DNA of 64,000 nt from Eleginops maclovinus (GCF_036324505.1 NC_086349.1:21676247-21740246); one strand, 5' to 3'; numbered from the stretch's first letter, positions 1-13,851 are shown. Notes: generated by a model not told the origin, from the sequence alone. Numbers and translations are program-made.

Positions 1-1469
1 TTTAGATTCTACTCCAAGTCCCAATCTACCCTAATTACACTTTGTGCACACTTTTTCAGTATTAGTCAGTATTCTTTTTGCAAGACACTTTCTTCTAAAG
101 CAAAAACCCAACGTTTCTCTTTATCTTAAGTGTGCTCGATCTCTTTGTGCCACCTTTCCCTCCACCTCTTAAATCCTTTTCTCTCTCCATCATACTTTCT
201 GTATCTGTCTTTTTGCACCTTTTCTGTAGCAGAGCAAATATTCCTCTGCACAGAGTATAGTGGTCCTGTCAGCCCTGGAGTGCTGTTGGAGATCTGAAGT
301 CTGTAGTCTCTTTTCCACACAGACCCCACACTGTTATGTGGTTGAAGCCCGTAGAGGAATGCAAACACTGCCCCAGTGCCAGGCCACAGGTCTGAAGGGG
401 AGACAAGGGTGGGTCTAACTGCAGTCAGATAGACGGCCCTGAATATAGAGATCCATCCACAGGGTGGATTGTTTGGCAAGAGAATATAATTCTGTGTGTT
501 CCACTCTACAATGGCAAGAAACACAGACGGCTGCATGCACAGAGGGAGAGAGAAGAGAGGGAGGGAAAGACGTGACAAATAGACAGTGCACTATATGTGA
601 CCATTGTTTGAGTTGCCAAATTGCTCTGTTGTTGGCCAGCGATTATCCGTGCTACAGAACACCATGATGAGTTTTCAGTTTGGGGAACATCACAGAGGAG
701 GAAAAAAGGGAGCAAATAAAGGCCTTCCCTGTTGGCTACCTGTAATGACTTAGCCAAGTCAGAGGACTTATAGTACACTGTGATTCAAAGGGTCTGGCCG
801 CCTGTATCACTTTAAAACAAGCAAAGAAGAAACAGAGCAACACTGCAAACGTGTGCTGCAGATCCTGGATGTATAGGACTGTATACAGTGCCCCCGAATG
901 GCCTCTGGTTCCGGGTGAGCGGTGGCAGTTTCAGCTGGCCGTAGGGACCGTGGACAGGAGGCCTGGTCAAGTGGAAGACAGCGAGGGTCACAGGGTCCCC
1001 AGGGGAGGAGATATCCCAAAGGGGGTGGGCAGATGGGGTCTGGAATGAGTGTTCTCAGACAGGTGGATGGCTGTCACCCTCATTTTGCCACCACCAGCAA
1101 GCAGGTGGCCTCTCCCGCCTCCTTTTTCCCTCAAGGGGTCACCTTCATATGGCACTGCTTCCCCCTTGGGTCCCTTCCCATCATATATACACTGTATGCT
1201 CACACATTTGTGATCACACACACAAACACACCAATGGTTCTCATACCTCGCGACTCTCAGTCGACCCAGCACCTGGGGACTGGGTGCGTAAACAGTCGCG
1301 CTCAAGGTTGAACCCAGGTGTTTCATTTCCATTAAGGCTCTTATCACATCCACAGCCTCCTCCCTCTGACTTTGGTCATAACACAGACAGAATAGTCATT
1401 AAATATCAGATTACCTTCTCTTTGCCTTTCTAGATGTTGAGATGCACAGGGTCTATTTTAGATGTCTAT

Positions 1470-1760
1470 GAAATAATTATCTGCCTACTCTCTGCCCCCG
1501 ACATCTTCAAAAGAGGATGTTCCATTGATGATATTTGCCCTACATCATAGCTTTGCTCTTGCTGTGGCTCTAAAACCCAATATAGCGTAATTAAACTAAC
1601 AAAGTGACATCAATAAAGACAGAAGTGCTTTGTAATTACAGTCGGTGCTAGGACATCATAAGCAGGCAGTGTCATCACCCTAACGAAGGAAATAAATCGA
1701 TGGCAGACAGACAAAGCCCCGCTTTACGATCCCCTTCTCCTCTGACACACAAAGCCAACC
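1470..1760. other. Possible conserved noncoding element
   Basis: Unique, repeat-free sequence with homeodomain-type TAATTA/gtaattaaac and gtaattac cores and little low-complexity sequence. The composition looks like developmental enhancers but I cannot align it to other species. Confidence 0.25.
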
Positions 1761-2049
1761 ATAAACACGAGTAAGGCGAGATTTTAATGGCAATCTTAAA
1801 GTTGCAGAGGCCACTAGCTTGTCTTTACTGCTCCTGCCCAGCACTACAATTGGTGCCTTGACACTTCCACCACTCCCTTCCTCTCCTTCATTAGTTGTGC
1901 TTCTCTCTGTTTCTCCCTTCAGTCTGCTTTTACCCTTCTTCTTCCCTCCTATATGGTGTCTGGTCTCCTCACCCTCTGGAGACACATGAGTGGCAGGCCT
2001 CCCCCCTTAATAACTGTGTATTCCAATTCTGACACGGTTGCACAAAACA

Positions 2050-2149
<100 letters not shown>

Positions 2150-2621
2150 CACACACGAGAAAATAATATGTTGCAGGATTTCAAGATTGGCATTCCCATG
2201 TTGCGTCTTCCCGCAGAGCGCCATGTGGACAGCGAGGCTAAATGTCAGGGAAAGATATTTAATTCCTCAAGCGCACACACACACATGCATGGAGGCCCAC
2301 TCAAAAGCCCAACAGAGACAAGATAACCCCCCCACACTGATAGTGTTTGGAGTGTGAGGCTAAATGTCAAGGGATGATGTAAATCCGCATGATTGCTTCG
2401 AGAAGTAGTTCATCACAATGCCAACGCTGGGCACAGCGGTGTATCATTGTCCTCCTAGACTTTTGCCGAGTAGGACAGTGGGGCTTCAGAAAGGAGCAGC
2501 AAAATGATCTTTGTTTGGGGGAGGGGATGGTGGGGTCCTTCAAATATATAAAACCGATTGTCTCTCTTAAACCCCTCATCTTATCAGGACTGACCCAGTT
2601 ACCCAGAGAAACACGTGGTAA

Positions 2622-2806
2622 ACTGAAAAAACTGAATTTAATTTAATGTATTATGTCATCAAATTTCACATAACGATATTAGGTTAGTTGAAAGCAATAA
2701 TATTAAGTTGAACCTAACAGTTTGTATCTAAACTTAATATTATTGCTTTCAACTAACCCAATCTATTGACATATTTAATTAAAGTCAGCGTTTCAATGTT
2801 TTCAGT
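2622..2806. mobile_element. Palindromic MITE, copy A
   Basis: Opens actgaaaaaactg and closes with ttttcagt; the arms are imperfect inverted repeats over most of their length. The inner arms are perfect: 2682-2707 is the exact reverse complement of 2733-2758 (26 bp, 25-nt loop). The outer arms carry taatgtattatgtca on the left and its diverged complement on the right. A second copy lies at 28720-28865. No coding capacity. Confidence 0.7.
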
Positions 2807-3772
2807 CACAGTATATAATCACAAAGGAAAAACATTCATGATGATTTTCTGCTGCAAATCACAGCTTCAAGTCACGTACTAACACCAGTTTATACAGGGA
2901 CCAAATGTGTCTGAAAGGGGGATGTGTGTCATGCTTTAGTTTTATATTCCATACATTTATAATCTTCTCAGGGCGACAGTAAAAGATACACCTCAGCCCC
3001 CTCTCCCCCTGCATACCCTTTAACCAAAGAAAACCCTGCAGAATATGATATTAAAGAGTTATATGAGTTGTAAAGTTCTGTATACTATTGTACTTACATC
3101 ATTGATTTCATTCAACAGCACATCTCCCTTTGCCAGGCCCTATATGCGGCACAGGGCCAGAAGCAAACTCTTTGCCATGCTGTAGCTGTTGCTCCCCCCA
3201 CCCCCCACTCGTCCAATTCTCACAGCCTGCTTGCTGAAGTGACTGATGAGCAGACTCACTGGTGTGTCAAATATGGGGGAAATAGTCAATCAGCTAGGCC
3301 CGTGTGCTAGGCCTGCGTGCTCTGCTGTAGTTTGGAAATGCTGCTGTAGGAAGTGTGTAAGTCATGCTCGGTGCCAGACTGAGGATAAACATTTTATGGT
3401 TTTGGAATAGCGGGGTTACACCTCTTCCGTTCCTGGAGGGCAAGGCTAGACGCTCATTGCATCTGTGTTTAGTCCATCCCAAGCTGTGTGGGATAATGAT
3501 TTATGACGCTAGGCCCACTATCATGCCAGCCGCGCTTGAGTATGTCTCTGTCCGTGTATTTATGTCTGTGTGTGTCTGAGAATGTTTTTAAGAAACCGAT
3601 AGAGGAAGGGAGGAAGGAGAGAATGCGTGTGTGTGAGGATCATTTATGGAGGAGAGAGTGTTGATGTGATTTAGTGTGTGGGAGCTCAATGGGCCACTGA
3701 ACTTGGAAAATGAAAAGGCAGAGGTGGCCATGATTAGAGGTGTGCCTTGCTGACTACTTTATGAGTGTATTC

Positions 3773-3922
<150 letters not shown>

Positions 3923-4085
3923 ACATGTAAATGGCTGCGGGGAGACTGCGTAGCTGGTCGGCAGTAGATAAACATTGCGGGACACACAGTCTATCATCTT
4001 CATTGTGTGGGTAAAGCCCATCACTGTTGTTGTGTATAACCAGGAGATGTAGAGTTGACTTATCCTCTGCTTGGCTCAGCCGTGC

Positions 4086-4114
<29 letters not shown>
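4086..4114. repeat. (TG)n microsatellite, 29 bp
   Basis: Short uninterrupted TG run followed by tttgtatccgtgtgtgt, an imperfect extension. Confidence 0.95.
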
Positions 4115-4117
<3 letters not shown>

Positions 4118-4375
4118 TATCCGTGTGTGTCTGAGGTCCTGGCCCCAGCTGATACATCAGAGACGCAGCGGAGTGATCTAAGACATGTGCCAGGGGCCAA
4201 GGTCAAAGGTCATCATATACAAACATACCCAGAGAAATTGAGTGTGAGAGAGCATCGGGCCTGTGGGACCACTTGACTAACACACTCACCCATAACATCA
4301 TGCACTACCCACACCCTTCTCCTTTCAGTCAATTTCCCCATTCCTTATTTATTTCCCCCCATTCTGCCATTGGAG

Positions 4376-4378
<3 letters not shown>

Positions 4379-4440
<62 letters not shown>
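4379..4440. repeat. (AC)n microsatellite, 62 bp
   Basis: Thirty-one uninterrupted AC units, opposite in strand orientation to the GT array at 3775-3920. Confidence 0.98.
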
Positions 4441-4442
<2 letters not shown>

Positions 4443-4842
4443 AGCAAAGATCAACAAAAATGTCAGAAATGATTTTACAATGTAGTTTATATCATCGTGA
4501 GTCCAGAAAAATTATTTTAAAAATGGTATACAGTCTTGTTTAACAGCAGTAGACACCTAAGAGTCTCCATGATAATGTGTAAATAAATACCCTTTATTAG
4601 TATAATTTATTTACTTACAGAAAAGATTGAAATATTTAATCCAGTCAGTTGTGCTGCTACAGAATAATATACAGAAACCCAAAGAAATCCCATTGCCATT
4701 GTTTTATGGTCAATGGTTAACAAACTAACTATGCAGTAAACACAGAGCATTTACAGGAATAGAATGGCCTACTTTTAACTGTCAACAAGTAAACAGAGCT
4801 AGGTATCTTGTTTCCCTCAGCCTATTTTTCTATTTACTTTGT

Positions 4843-5498
4843 TTAAAGGTGCCATAGAATGGAAAACTGTATTTACCTTGTTATAGTTGAATAAGGAGAG
4901 TTCGGTACATTGAACTGACATACCGTGAACCTCAAACACCATCGTTTCCTCCTTCACGTGCAAATCACGAATATGCAAATCACAGCGGTAAAACGGGCGA
5001 ATTACAACAATCCCTGTGTGTTACGTCACACACGGTAGTCCAGCCCCAACAGTTGCATACACCAGCTGCTGGAAACACTAACGCTAACACTTACCACTCC
5101 ATAACGTTGCTCTCCAATCTCCGACCAACTGGCTGTTCTTCAAATTCACGGTTTCCTCCTCCGATAAAGGCTCAAACATGTAAGGTTGGATGCCAATAGC
5201 CTCCATGGTTCATCTCTCACAGTTTCGCGAACTTCATTTACTTGTGTGTGCTCTGAGGCAGCCATGGATTGTTCCTTGTAAACCAGCCAATCAGAGCAGA
5301 GCTCGTCATCATTATTTAAATGAGCCCCAAATAAGGCAATTCAGCTTGTTTCATTCTAGGACCAAATCATAGGGCTGTAAATGGGCCTGTAAAACCGCAT
5401 CTGGACATTTTTTGGATCAACCAAAGTTATATACCTTCTTTGTAGTCATCAGAGAACAATTTCAAATACCAGATAGATGCTTTCTATGGCACCTTTAA
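4843..5498. mobile_element. TTAA-flanked MITE with 17-bp perfect terminal repeats
   Basis: The left end TTAAAGGTGCCATAGAA (4843-4859) is exactly the reverse complement of the right end at 5482-5498. TTAA at both borders can be read as a target duplication, as in piggyBac-like elements. The 656-bp body holds no long meaningful frame; it includes CCAATCAGAGC-type and ATGCAAAT-type motifs. I recognise the left-end sequence as a common interspersed element in teleost genomes. Superfamily assignment is tentative. Confidence 0.8.
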
Positions 5499-7479
5499 GG
5501 GTGCGTATAATTTTTGATCCTGGATTTTTAATAAATACCCGGCTTCACACTGACACTGTTGCACACATTCATGCTGAAAGCTTCCCAATACAACCACAGT
5601 CTGATGTTGGGCCAGCTGAGCAGCTCTAATCTAATTTTTAGAGAATTGGATCATACCGATTTTGCCACACGCAACAGTTTTGCAGCTGTGCAAAGGCTCC
5701 TCAAAGCTCTACTTGATAATCATAAATTACCTTATTTCAGAGCAGCCACTGCATTTATGAAAGTATTCCCAATGAACATTACTTTTAACTGCCATCAACT
5801 AAACAGGAGTGACCAGCATGTATTATCATATGATTTAGCTGTTGTGGGAAGGCAGTGCCATCAAAGTAACATTACTTTCTCATTGACATACAGCACACCA
5901 CATTAAGGTTATGACTCTAAGAGTTTAACTACTGGCAGTTCACATTTTTTCAAGCAAATAGCTTCTAATTATCCTAATGTCATTTCTTTCTGCTGGACAG
6001 AGCCTATTAATCAACAGCAGTCCCTGGTCAAAAGTTGAAATGTCTTTTGTTTAACCGGTGAAGTTGCTGTCTAAGATGACTTTGCATTTATCTCCACCTG
6101 TCATTTCCCCTTTTATGTCTTATCAAGACCACACTGACACAGTAGGCTTGCCAGTGTTGACGCTCTGTGTTCTCAACATGCTGGCACAGGTTGTGTTTAC
6201 GGAGGCGAATCACAGTGTGTCAGTGTTTGTGTAAAATCCCTAAACCACACTCAGGGATCAGAGAAGAAGGCGAGCGCTATGCCGTGAACTTCATCCGGGA
6301 ATCCAGTCCAAGCGTTTCTGCGGAGGTGGCTTGGACTGCAATGTGTTTAGTGCTACCTCAAGACCGTATCATCTCTGCAATGCAAGCACTGCCTGAAATT
6401 CAATTTGATCTGCATGGACTTCAGCACTTGATCGTGGATGATGTCCGTCCTTCTCCCCCCTCACTCTCTATCTGTGCCTGAGCTGCCGCTGAGCCCTGGG
6501 CTCCAATTAATCCCATGATGCCTTGCTGTGGTTGGTATGGTGACCAGCCAGGGCACAGAGAGAGCTGTGATTCCCAGGTGAAAGGTGGGATAGACTTTCT
6601 GATTCGCTCCAGCACACAGATAGAGTTACAGCTCAATTTCAACCTCGCGCCCTCACTGGTATATCCTCATGACTAAAATAGAATAGCAGAATGGAGCGGA
6701 AGAAAAGCTCCTTCTCTTCTTTCTATCTGTTTCCCTGTCTGCCTCTTTCCCTTTCTCATTTTTTTTTTTTTTTATTACTCCCAGTTTTCTACTGCCTCCC
6801 TTTCTGATAACTGTGTTTCTCCGTTTCAGAAGGGACTGCTAAATGTGCTTTATAGCTTGGTCAGCTTGTAAAGAGCACTTTTTCACTTCTCTGTAGTTCT
6901 TTCCCTCTTTGAAAAGTGGAGAGTTTTTTTGACCTCGCTGGCTCTTTAACCGTCCTCTTTTCACTTGTTCCTATACTGCTTGTGCTTTGTTCTTTTACCT
7001 TTTTTGTGGACAAGGCAGGATTTTTGAATTAATCATAAGTGGTTCAATAGCTGGCCTTAGCTGTGCTCCGTCACTGGAGGATCAATAGGGGAAGGTCAGT
7101 GGCACTGTGGTGGCAGACAAGGAGGGCTATGTCCAGCTGATCCATAAGCTGGGCCTGGCACAAGGCATGATGGGAGGAGACACTGTCCTTGCCCCACCCT
7201 GACTTCTAGGATGATTCCCCACAATTTAAGTGTAATAGATTTGTACATACACTTTGCAATGCCTACACAAGGTGAATCATATGGTTAAAGAATATAGTAA
7301 TAATTGCAAATAATATATTGCTCTGCCAGCACAGACTCAAGGTTTTACAGCTAACACTTCACGGCTGTATAAAGTGTGTCTTTATTCTCTATTTTTCTAT
7401 TTTCTTCTTCTGACGAATCCTCGCTTTTTATTCCTATACTGCATTTTTTTATATGAAATACTTTAAATGACATGTAAGA

Positions 7480-7990
7480 TCAAACTTGTTGAATCTCGCA
7501 TTAATAGGAAGCAAATGAATAGAAACAAAAATCTGTGATCCTCGGCTCTGAATTGAGTTCTTGAAAGAACAAGAACACCTCATTATCTTTGTGGCTGAAT
7601 TCACCTGCTCCTAGTCTTAATAGAAAGCAAGGTTGTTGTTACTAATAAAGAAAACGTGACCATTCCTCGCTGCAGTCTAATTCGACTGAGATTTAATTGC
7701 ATTAGTATTTCTTACCACGGGAGAACGTAAGCCCCTAAAACAGCAGCTTCATCCCATGACATAAAAGAAGGCGATTCTCAATTCGCTGCTGCCCATGCAT
7801 TATTGAGAGTACAAAAGCATCCTCCTTACAAAGTGTCATAATAAGGCAATGCTACAGGACTTAGGACTACACATGCCCGATACACACAGCATGTAGTCGT
7901 CAGCATGAGCCGGGCGATAGAGAAGCTTCATTCGGATGGCACCTTTATTTACAACGCACTGAGACACACCGCGGATGATTTGTGAAGATT
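7480..7990. other. Possible conserved noncoding element
   Basis: About 500 bp of unique, balanced sequence with tttaattgcattag, ctctaattcgac-like and octamer-like motifs, lying between microsatellite-rich regions. No coding signal. Confidence 0.25.
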
Positions 7991-8156
7991 AGCGCTGGGG
8001 ATGTGAGGTATGAATCATCGTCTCTGTAGTCGCTATTCCCAAGTAAGCATATGCATACTGACTAAAGGCTGAAAATAGCAAACATGATGTGGGATGCCTT
8101 TTGAGCAAGCAGTTGAAAGTCATAAACATTTCATCCCAGTTAAACATATTATATGC

Positions 8157-8157
<1 letters not shown>

Positions 8158-8228
<71 letters not shown>
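8158..8228. repeat. (AC)n microsatellite, 71 bp
   Basis: Uninterrupted AC run. It lies 127 bp upstream of the 160-bp TG run at 8356-8515, so the two form a long inverted repeat. Confidence 0.98.
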
Positions 8229-8230
<2 letters not shown>

Positions 8231-8353
8231 CAGCGACAGTGTGCATTTCAAGTGAATAAGAAATGTCTTCACAGCCAAAACCTTACAAGCACTGAAATTC
8301 TAATTCCATGTCACCTAAGCTTTACATCAACGTCGCACATTAGCCCTTGCTGC

Positions 8354-8519
<166 letters not shown>

Positions 8520-9639
8520 GTGCGCGCTGACACAGAGAATGGAGTGGTGTAACCAGTGTATGACATGGCTATTTGTAAATAACGTCCCAACCTCATCCAC
8601 TGGCAGGAGCTGAAAGCTTTAAGTCTGAGTAGTGATGGCAGCCTCCCTGAAATGTGCATGAAACCGGCTTAGTGCTATCAGCGCAGCATCACCGCCAGTC
8701 ACCAGCCTCCCTCTCATTCTGCTAGGCTGCTGTGGACCAGATAAGAGCAACACCACCACCCCCCACCCCTGCTGCTTCCATCCGCCTTATGTTGTCCCCC
8801 AACAATCCACCCACCCTCTCACACCAATTCACCCTTATCCTTTTTTACAAGGTCTTATAGGGACAGAGACACTAATGTGGAGCTACGGCCGTAATTTATA
8901 TTCTTTGTAAATTGTCTGTGATTTTTTCATTGAGATAAGTGCGGGGAGAACATCTGTTTTGTGCTGGAGGGCAATGGGCCAGGGCCTGAGTTCTGTGGCA
9001 GTCATAGGCAGTATAGATAGATAGAGAAAAGAGGGGAGGCGCACGATCTGTCTCCCTACCCTGAATTACAACTCCAGGGGCGCAGCTACGCGCTCATCAT
9101 TACTGTTGTATTTAGTTGAACACATTGGATAGGGTAAACAAACATTGAGCTCCATCTGTACAGCCTTGGAGATACGGGATATCATATTAAGAAAACTTAA
9201 CTTCCTGATTCATTTCAGTCTAATTCAGTTAGCGGCTTTCACTGTTTCCCCCATAATTCTCATTAAAGATAAACGTTTAGCAGACAAGCCGAAAAAAGGG
9301 AGGATGAAGACGAACATGTTACGGAAAAAGGGGATGATGCGATATGATTTAAAACAGGTTACATAACGCTGTCCAGTTGACTGACCCATCACCCCCGTTA
9401 TTACCGTTTATAATTAAGCATTCATGGCTGATAACTGAGGTCAGTAGGGACTGGAGGAGTAAGAACTGCGGGCATCACATTGACCGGGCGCCAAGGCCTC
9501 ATTGGCAGTCAAATAGCTGCGCGACCTGCGGCGTCTCGACATACGAACACTAGCGGGGGAGTTGGAGGGGTTCAGAGCAGCGCAGACAATGAATCTCAAT
9601 CCAGAGGCCGTGGCAGATTTACATTTAAAGTAGTTTTAG

Positions 9640-9900
9640 CGAACGGCCCACTTCCTGATGCATTCTTTGGCAGGGCTGAAGGGGGGGCTTATCTGCGAGT
9701 CATCAATTGCACGTGATGCGTCCAGATAGAAGCCCCCAACGTGGCGCCAGCACCTTTCTGCTCACACATCAAGCTCGAAGATGATGTGCTGTCTAATAGA
9801 GCGTCCTCGCTTGAAGTCTAATTACATTACACGTGAAACACCTCTGCGCGGTGTCGACAGCCCCAGATGTGTGTACGACGCATATGTTTTAACACGTGAC
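9640..9900. other. Possible conserved noncoding element with paired E-box motifs
   Basis: Contains cacgtg or acacgtg motifs at about 9712, 9830 and 9893, plus gtctaattacatta near 9816. CpG content is higher than in its surroundings. This would fit a regulatory element for bHLH and homeodomain factors; it is inference only. Confidence 0.25.
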
Positions 9901-10022
9901 CCATGTTTTACCTGAGATTGACAGAACCTGTAATGACCAGCATCAGCGTGTTATTGATGTTCTGTCACTCGTCTGGCCATTAATGTTATCCCTACATGGA
10001 GCAACAGGGTTACCAGCAACTT

Positions 10023-10164
<142 letters not shown>

Positions 10165-12179
10165 TTGTGTGATGGCTCAGGGGCATATTTCTGCTTCATA
10201 TTTATACTTACAGTAATAGGGTTGGTGTGTGTAGCTGGGTTTGGATGAGTAGTAGGTGTGAGTGTGGCTGACACTGTAGGGTAAAGGCTGTGATGGCTGA
10301 AGGCGCTGAGGGGTAATTGAGAACAGCAGGTGTCGCCGCCCCCCTGAGCCACTTCGGGCCCCGAGCAGTTCACCCTCCGATCTTCAAAGCCTCTACGGCC
10401 CAGCTCTTTTGCCCAGATCTCCTATTTTCTCCTTTCCTTTCCTCTATCCAACTGTATTGTAATCTCTCCTCTCCTCTTGGCTGCATTGCCGGTTGAGCTT
10501 GCTGGGGAGAAAAAACGCATGAATGGTATTAATCAAACCAAGGGCATCATGGGCAATAGCAAAGGGGCTACAGCTATTACTGCTACACCGGTTCACCATG
10601 CCAAACTCTTCTCTCTGTAACTCTTTTGACAGAGAGTACCCTTGATATAGTTGTGGTTTGGGGCCTGGTACAATAGGAATAGCGTGTTTCATGTATTTTG
10701 AGTAATATATTGAGGACAAACTATAATCTGTGGTTTGTTTTGTTTATTTACCTTCTAAAAATAGCTTACAGTTACCAAAAATGGGATTGTACTTTCTTTC
10801 CTCCATACATTTCATGTTTATATAAAGTCAGAACATTTTAAAAGTCCAACACTGAACATTTTAGGATTTATGATGATTCACCAGAGCTGTGCAGTCCTCC
10901 TGTCCAGGAGGAGGGGGTTCTTTCTCACTCACACAGATTTGTGTCTCCCTCTCTATCTTCCTGTTTCTTCCTCCTTTCTTTTTTACTACTTTTAGACAGT
11001 GAAGCTGAGCCTGTGAGCTGTGTATTGCCTGCCAGTGGGCCAGGGCTCCCCTGCCTTGCCTTTGTTACCCATGCAGAACACGTCACCAACCTCATAAACC
11101 CCCCACACTCCCTCCCCCACTCCCCTGACTTTTTCAAATGAACAAATCTGATTGAGTGAATGCCATTACCTGGGTAAATGAATGATTCCTAAAGGACTGG
11201 ACAAGGCCTAACACCACCCTGAGGGTAAAGCTTATTATCGCTGCAAACTCCAAAGAGGAGCGAGGCGGCAGTGTGCACTTTGTCAGAAGCCTGTATTTCC
11301 ATATTAATCTGCCACATTTAGGCATCTGAGACAGAGAGCCTCCTGTCACGCTTCTTTGATAACAGAGCAGTTAGCTTTTTCCCCTCATGTATAAATATGT
11401 ATAATTCTGATAAGATTAATTGAAACGCCTAAGTATACAGTGGAAATGGATGAGTGGGAGGGAGAGGGAGACTGCAGGAGGAGAACAGACACATTATGTT
11501 GCCATAGCATGCATTTTAGACTGGCCTCTGCCTTAGACCTACTCCAGAGTGGATGCCTGGGCTCTTTCCTCCAGGTCCAAAGTGCCTTGAATTGAAAATA
11601 GCATCTACTTAACAGTCCCTCAAAAATAGCTGAGCGAATACGTTTTCGCGCAGAGTCGATAAATACGGCGTGGAGCCTCTGACACCGAAGCCTCACCCCA
11701 ATTTCCAGTGCTCTGGAGGAGATCAGATAGCCCTGTGTCATTTGATTTTCTGCCTTATCTCATCTGCGCCCATCTTTTTGTCTCAAGCTGAGCTACATTT
11801 TAAGAAGCACACGCTCCTTGTATCTTTTGAAGGACAAAACCCAGAATGATATCGAAACAAATAATAGGAATCGCCCTGGTAGAGGGGGCCATTCTGCTTT
11901 TTGATTGATACCAAGTGCTGACGCAGGCATGTCAAACGAGTGTCCTTCAAATGACATTTGGGATGCAAATATGTGGAGATTGCAGCAATCTGCAAAGTTC
12001 TTAGTTCATGAGTACCATTTATGACCGCTCCTTGACGACGGCTGACATTACGGATGCTGTAAACTAGAACACAATTTATACTTTGTGTATATCCCTCACA
12101 GCCATTGAGCAGTTCCACTTTTCAAACTGACCAATAAAAGTGTCTGTTTAATAGTTGTTTTCTGCAAAGTATGCTGAGT

Positions 12180-12430
12180 ACTGAACAAGGGAGGGCAGTG
12201 AGTGAAGAGAAAACAGCAGGAGAGAGGGCGGTGTGGGAGAGTGGCAGTAAGGAATCCTGAGACAGATAAAACAAGAGGGGGGGGGGAGGCAGGAAAGGAG
12301 TCGGAGAGAGGGAGGAGACAAAGACGGTCCCCGGAGCGCAGCTCGAGTTGACTGACGGCAAGAAGAGAGGGCTGTGGAGAGAGGAAGGGAGGAGGAAAGG
12401 GAAGAAGGGAGATCAGCAAGGAGTGAGCAC
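12180..12430. repeat. Purine-rich (GA) low-complexity tract
   Basis: The + strand is strongly G/A-biased, including a run of ten G near 12278. The open frames on the minus strand here are serine/leucine/proline-rich low-complexity translations. Confidence 0.8.
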
Positions 12431-13715
12431 GTCAGTGTGTGAGTGGCGTCTCTCATTAGAAGGTGCTGTCAGGGGCCACAGAGGGGGGACTGCAGGGACC
12501 CCACCCCCCCCCCTACTTCTTCTCCTTCTCCGCTGGCCCCTGAGATCCGACCGGGAAAATGATTGATGAGTGATACCAAGATAAACACGCGCCCTGGCCC
12601 CAAAAGGCAGCCCTGCAAAATGATGCATGCAGTGTTATAAATAAACCTTGTGGAAAGAAAAAACCTTTACAATAAACAACCAAACAATGCAAAACAACCG
12701 TCGGGTATTACTTATTTTGAATATTGTTCGAGACAACACAAATCTACCCAGCTTTTGTTGTTTGTGTTCTGCTATATTATTTTATATGTTTGTGTCTGGG
12801 TGTGTGTGTCTGGTGTCTGCATATGTAAGCAGTGAGCACACGGCTAATAAGGCTCACCTGCTGATTGGTTGGTTGAGCAACAGTTACACTGCCTCTTCAG
12901 CAGCTACTTTTTCACTGTGTGGCTCCAAACACTGAGTGTGTGTGTGTGTGCGCAAAAGTGTGTGGGAAACTAATGTGACATATGTATGGATTAATACTGA
13001 TGACACAGCCACTCAACAATACAATCAAAAACAAATAAACCCACTCAAAAGCATGTTAAACTGCTCACTAATTGTAGCTTAAGCCATAAATGTTTTATGC
13101 TACACTTTCTGTTAATGTCTAACACTGAGCGCCAAATGCCTCTGTTACAAATGGAAGTGGAAAGGCAGATTATCATCAAATAGTTACATTATGTCATTAT
13201 GAGCCTACGGGCTGTGGTCTGGTGGAGGGAGAATGAATTATGAATGGAGTGTGAGGGAGGATCTTCGCTCCCCCTTAGGGACTTCCAACACCACAACTCA
13301 TTTAAGTTGGATGAATGAGAGATAAGTAAAGGAAGCCCCCCTGCCTCCAGCACCCCCCAACCCAAAGCTACTTGCCTTACACACTGTCCTTCTTGTAATT
13401 TTCTCAGTGAGAAAAGGTGTCACTTAAGCCGCTCGCAGCACACACACTTTTCATTGGGAGAAATGTGTGCTGAAGGGTGCTTTGTTCATTGTCAAACTCT
13501 GCATACCAATGTTAAAAAACACCGTAAAGAAGTCTTGTCATCTAAGTCACTGGTGCGTTTTCTGCCCGGTGCAGATTTGTGTCGGGCCTCTTTGTACATC
13601 TCTCAAATGAGTCCCCGAGCTGTGCTGCAGCTTTGCCTAAAAAATCCTTCTCATCTCATCTCGTCTTTTTTCCCTTTTGCTCTCCCCTCTCTCTGTCCCG
13701 TCTCCACGGATCCAG

Positions 13716-13851
13716 GCCGCAGAATGGGTCGATGATATTGTACAATAGGAAGAAGGTGAAGTACAGAAAGGATGGCTACTGCTGGAAGAAGAGGAAAGAC
13801 GGGAAGACCACACGGGAGGATCACATGAAGTTGAAAGTGCAAGGAGTCGAG
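13716..13851 (+). CDS. camta1: Internal exon of a calmodulin-binding transcription activator (CAMTA1), CG-1 domain
   Basis: This exon encodes the central part of the CG-1 DNA-binding domain of a CAMTA protein. CAMTAs are nuclear transcription activators whose later parts carry a TIG domain, ankyrin repeats and calmodulin-binding IQ motifs; none of those is in this window. The exon gives 45 full codons after a split codon: it starts PQNGSMILYNRKK, continues through KYRKDGYCWKKRKDGK, and ends MKLKVQGVE. This matches the vertebrate family essentially residue for residue as I remember it; the VQGVE ending favours CAMTA1 over CAMTA2. The lysine/arginine-rich stretch fits DNA binding or nuclear import. 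A pyrimidine-rich tract (about 13640-13705) and the acceptor AG at 13714-13715 precede it, and a consensus gtgagt donor begins at 13852. The first base completes an arginine codon begun in the previous exon, and the exon ends in phase 0. Whether it is teleost paralogue a or b cannot be told. Confidence 0.93.
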
